This document shows, one piece after another, positions 61,763 to 64,000 of a stretch of DNA of 64,000 nucleotides (positions are counted from its first letter, which is position 1; every line of letters starts with the position of its first letter). Origin of the DNA: Pantoea stewartii subsp. stewartii (lineage in GTDB: Bacteria; Pseudomonadota; Gammaproteobacteria; Enterobacterales; Enterobacteriaceae); NCBI RefSeq assembly GCF_008801695.1, contig NZ_VZPF01000003.1, forward strand, positions 1 to 64,000, read 5' to 3'. The notes below the pieces were generated by a model. The model saw only the letters and a program-made list of their open reading frames with translations. It did not search any database and was not told where the DNA came from. Made by a program: the position numbers and the translations under genes.

Positions 61763-63073
61763 ATGACCATTGAGATTGAGCTTAAGTTCATTGCAAAACC
61801 CAACGCTGCCGGGAAACTGGCAGAGAGGCTGGCGGCTTTTCCGCATCAGCATCAGGCAGCGCGCCAGCTGACCAATATCTATTTTGAAACCGACGATAAC
61901 CAGTTACGACGGTGGAACATGGGCTTACGTATTCGCGGCGTGGACCAGCGTTACGAAATGACGCTGAAAACGGCCGGCAGTACGCTGGGCGGTTTACATC
62001 AGCGCGGCGAATACAACGTTGACCTGACGGAACCTACGCTGGATATCAGCCGTCTGCCCGCCGACATCTGGCCAGAGGGAACGGATATCGCGGCCTTGCA
62101 GCAGCGCCTGAACCCGCTGTTCAGCACGCATTTTGACCGTGAAATCTGGCTGGTGACGGCAGGTAAGAGCGAAGTGGAAATCGCGTTCGATAAAGGCGAG
62201 GTCGCGGCCGGTGAGCATCAGGACGCGCTGTCAGAAGTCGAACTGGAGTTAAAAAGCGGTGAGCGCAGCGATATGCTGGCGTTTGCGCAGCAGCTGATTG
62301 CCGTGGGCGACCTGCGTATGGGCAGCCTGAGCAAAGCGGCACGCGGCTATCAGCTGGCGAAAGGTAACCTTCCACGTGAATTACGTGCTTTTCCGCTTTT
62401 GAAAGCCGGACCGAAGGCGACGGTGGAAGCTGGCATGGTGGCGGCAATGGCCGCTGGCCTGGAGCACTGGCAATATCATGAAGAAGTGTGGTTACGGGGC
62501 AATAAGCGCGCGCGGGAATCAGTACGTGAAGCGCTGGACGTGCTGCGCCAGGCCTTTGCGCTCTTTGGTGCGTTAGTGCCGCGTAAGGCCAGTAGCGATC
62601 TGCGTCAGAAGCTGACGACGCTGGAAGAAACGCTGCTGAATGAAGACGTGGATGCAGACAGCTTCTGCTTCTCTACTCGCTCCGTAGAAACCCAGTTAGC
62701 ACTTACTCACTGGCTGGCTGAGGCACAATGGACGCCGTGGATTGATCAGAAGGGGCAAGCCAAGCTGCAAGGTTCCTTCAAGCGCTTCGGCGATATCATG
62801 CTGGGCCGCATTAATGCCGATCTGAAAGAAACCTTTGCCACCATTCATCAGGCGAATGAATATCAGGACAAAGCCACGCGTCTCGATCGACAATTACTGG
62901 CCGTTCATTTGCTGGCGGGCGCTTACTCGCCGGACGCGGTAGAGCACTGGCTGGCCCCGTGGCAGCAGCTACAGCGCGCCATACACGAAAAGCAGCACGT
63001 CAGCTTAGACGGCTTAACCGCGCAGGCAATGAAACAACCGCCGTTCTGGTTAACCAGCAGCTCGCCGCGCTGA
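61763..63073 (+). CDS. ygiF: Inorganic triphosphatase YgiF (CYTH-CHAD)
   Basis: Hydrolyses tripolyphosphate. The CYTH domain occupies residues 1-200, with the signature [10 protein letters not shown] (ExExK) and [11 protein letters not shown]; a CHAD domain of basic helices fills the rest ([20 protein letters not shown]). ATG 61763 has no strong Shine-Dalgarno, only an A-run. It precedes glnE by 29 bp, as in E. coli, so they may be cotranscribed. Confidence 0.95.
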   Translation: MTIEIELKFIAKPNAAGKLAERLAAFPHQHQAARQLTNIYFETDDNQLRRWNMGLRIRGVDQRYEMTLKTAGSTLGGLHQRGEYNVDLTEPTLDISRLPADIWPEGTDIAALQQRLNPLFSTHFDREIWLVTAGKSEVEIAFDKGEVAAGEHQDALSEVELELKSGERSDMLAFAQQLIAVGDLRMGSLSKAARGYQLAKGNLPRELRAFPLLKAGPKATVEAGMVAAMAAGLEHWQYHEEVWLRGNKRARESVREALDVLRQAFALFGALVPRKASSDLRQKLTTLEETLLNEDVDADSFCFSTRSVETQLALTHWLAEAQWTPWIDQKGQAKLQGSFKRFGDIMLGRINADLKETFATIHQANEYQDKATRLDRQLLAVHLLAGAYSPDAVEHWLAPWQQLQRAIHEKQHVSLDGLTAQAMKQPPFWLTSSSPR

Positions 63074-63102
63074 ATCTAACAGCACGCTATCAGGGAGAGA
63101 AC

Positions 63103-64000
63103 ATGTTGCCAGCCTTACCTACCGTATTGCGTACTCAGGCCGAGCGGGCGGTCGAACAGTCAGGTCTTACCGGTTCTGCTCTTACGGAAGAGCAACTTGC
63201 CGGTCTGGCCTTCAGCGATTTCGTGCTCGACAACCTGCAGCAGAACCCGGACTGGTGGCAGGCGATCGCTGACCGCTCGCCTCAGCATGAAGAGTGGCGG
63301 CACTACGCGCAGTGGCTAAGTGGTGACATGGCGGCGGCAGACAGCGAAGCCAGTCTGATGCGCGTGCTGCGCCTGTTTCGGCGTCGGATGCTGGTGCGCA
63401 TTGCCTGGATGCAGTGCCTGCATCACGCCAGCACAGAACAGACGTTGCAACAGCTGAGTGTACTGGCGGAGGTCCTGATCAGTGCGGCGCGTGACTGGGT
63501 TTATCAGGACTGCTGTCGTGAGTTTGGCACGCCCTGTAATGCCGCGGGTGAGCCTCAGCCGCTGCTGATCCTGGGCATGGGAAAACTGGGCGGCGGCGAG
63601 CTGAATTTCTCCTCTGATATCGATTTAATTTTTGTCTGGCCCGATAACGGCAGTACCCGTGGCGGTCGGCGTGAACTCGACAATGCGCAATTTTTTACCC
63701 GTATGGGGCAGCGCCTGATCAAGGTGCTCGATCAGCCCACCGCGGACGGGTTTGTTTACCGGGTGGATATGCGTTTACGGCCCTTTGGCGACAGTGGGCC
63801 GCTGGTGATGAGCTTTGCCGCGCTGGAAGATTATTACCAGGAGCAGGGGCGCGACTGGGAACGCTATGCCATGGTGAAAGCCCGACTGATGGGCGATGAT
63901 CAGGATCGCTGGAGCCAGGAGTTGCAGCAGATGCTGCGGCCGTTTGTCTATCGCCGCTATATTGATTTCAGCGTGATTCAGTCGTTACGTAACATGAAGG
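63103..64000 (+). CDS. glnE: Glutamine synthetase adenylyltransferase, 5' part
   Basis: A bifunctional enzyme that adenylylates and deadenylylates glutamine synthetase in response to nitrogen. The first 299 codons are in the window; the frame runs off the right edge. [20 protein letters not shown] with DLIF is the N-terminal nucleotidyltransferase (deadenylylation) site, and FRRYIDF-like [18 protein letters not shown] is at the edge. ATG 63103 follows CAGGGAGAG. Confidence 0.97.
   Translation, partial: MLPALPTVLRTQAERAVEQSGLTGSALTEEQLAGLAFSDFVLDNLQQNPDWWQAIADRSPQHEEWRHYAQWLSGDMAAADSEASLMRVLRLFRRRMLVRIAWMQCLHHASTEQTLQQLSVLAEVLISAARDWVYQDCCREFGTPCNAAGEPQPLLILGMGKLGGGELNFSSDIDLIFVWPDNGSTRGGRRELDNAQFFTRMGQRLIKVLDQPTADGFVYRVDMRLRPFGDSGPLVMSFAALEDYYQEQGRDWERYAMVKARLMGDDQDRWSQELQQMLRPFVYRRYIDFSVIQSLRNMK

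Overview
The window is chromosomal DNA from a member of the Enterobacterales, read from two blocks of core genes with the sequence and order of that group: glnE-ygiF-ygiM-cca-uppP-folB-plsY-tsaD-rpsU-dnaG-rpoD-mug-tRNA-Ile2 on the right, and ddlA, a SulP/carbonic anhydrase pair, an e(P4)-type phosphatase and a chemoreceptor on the left. Erwiniaceae (Pantoea-like) is my guess for the family, but nothing here proves it.

Layout. 1-724 is the end of an IS66-family element that cuts off the 3' part of a dCache signalling gene. 2112-10312 holds ordinary chromosomal genes. About 10313-20538 is a small P2-type element with a repressor, a small replication operon, a frameshifted gpA-type replication gene, an integrase in an unusual place followed by the start of a second one, a cos-like site, and one late operon. 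That operon carries a Psu-like protein, a small unknown, a full-length second major capsid protein (gpN type) and an Ogr/Delta-type activator. Portal, terminase, scaffold/protease, lysis and tail genes are all absent. A PemI/PemK pair and a probable amidase effector/immunity pair follow. 20539-50687 is an apparently complete 186/P2-like prophage inserted in the 3' end of tRNA-Ile2 (CAT), bounded by a 47-bp direct repeat. 50642-64000 is the core block.

How the parts fit. The prophage follows the 186 plan: integrase and CI in one operon, then Apl, CII, Fil-like, replication genes, an SOS box before a DinI-like gene, cos, and late genes served by Ogr. Three TGT-N12-ACA sites lie exactly where P2-group late promoters are expected: between P and O, before V and before FI. 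The same type of site, with a different half-site, precedes the late operon of the small element. I read the small element as a P4-like satellite, or a decayed relative, that carries its own capsid gene in place of sid and lies beside a prophage able to act as its helper. Its capsid protein keeps the N-terminal cleavage context (F31 followed by S/T-VEPS) that helper gpO cuts. That is the most interesting signal in the window. Frameshifts in its replication gene and in its Psu-like gene suggest it may be partly decayed.

Other notable points: a P-type terminase paralogue without its Walker residues, coupled between P and Q of the prophage; two overlapping Dam-type methyltransferase genes; an amidase/immunity pair; a 124-bp tandem repeat between rpoD and dnaG; and a 173-bp segment with IS903-like ends between two gene starts.
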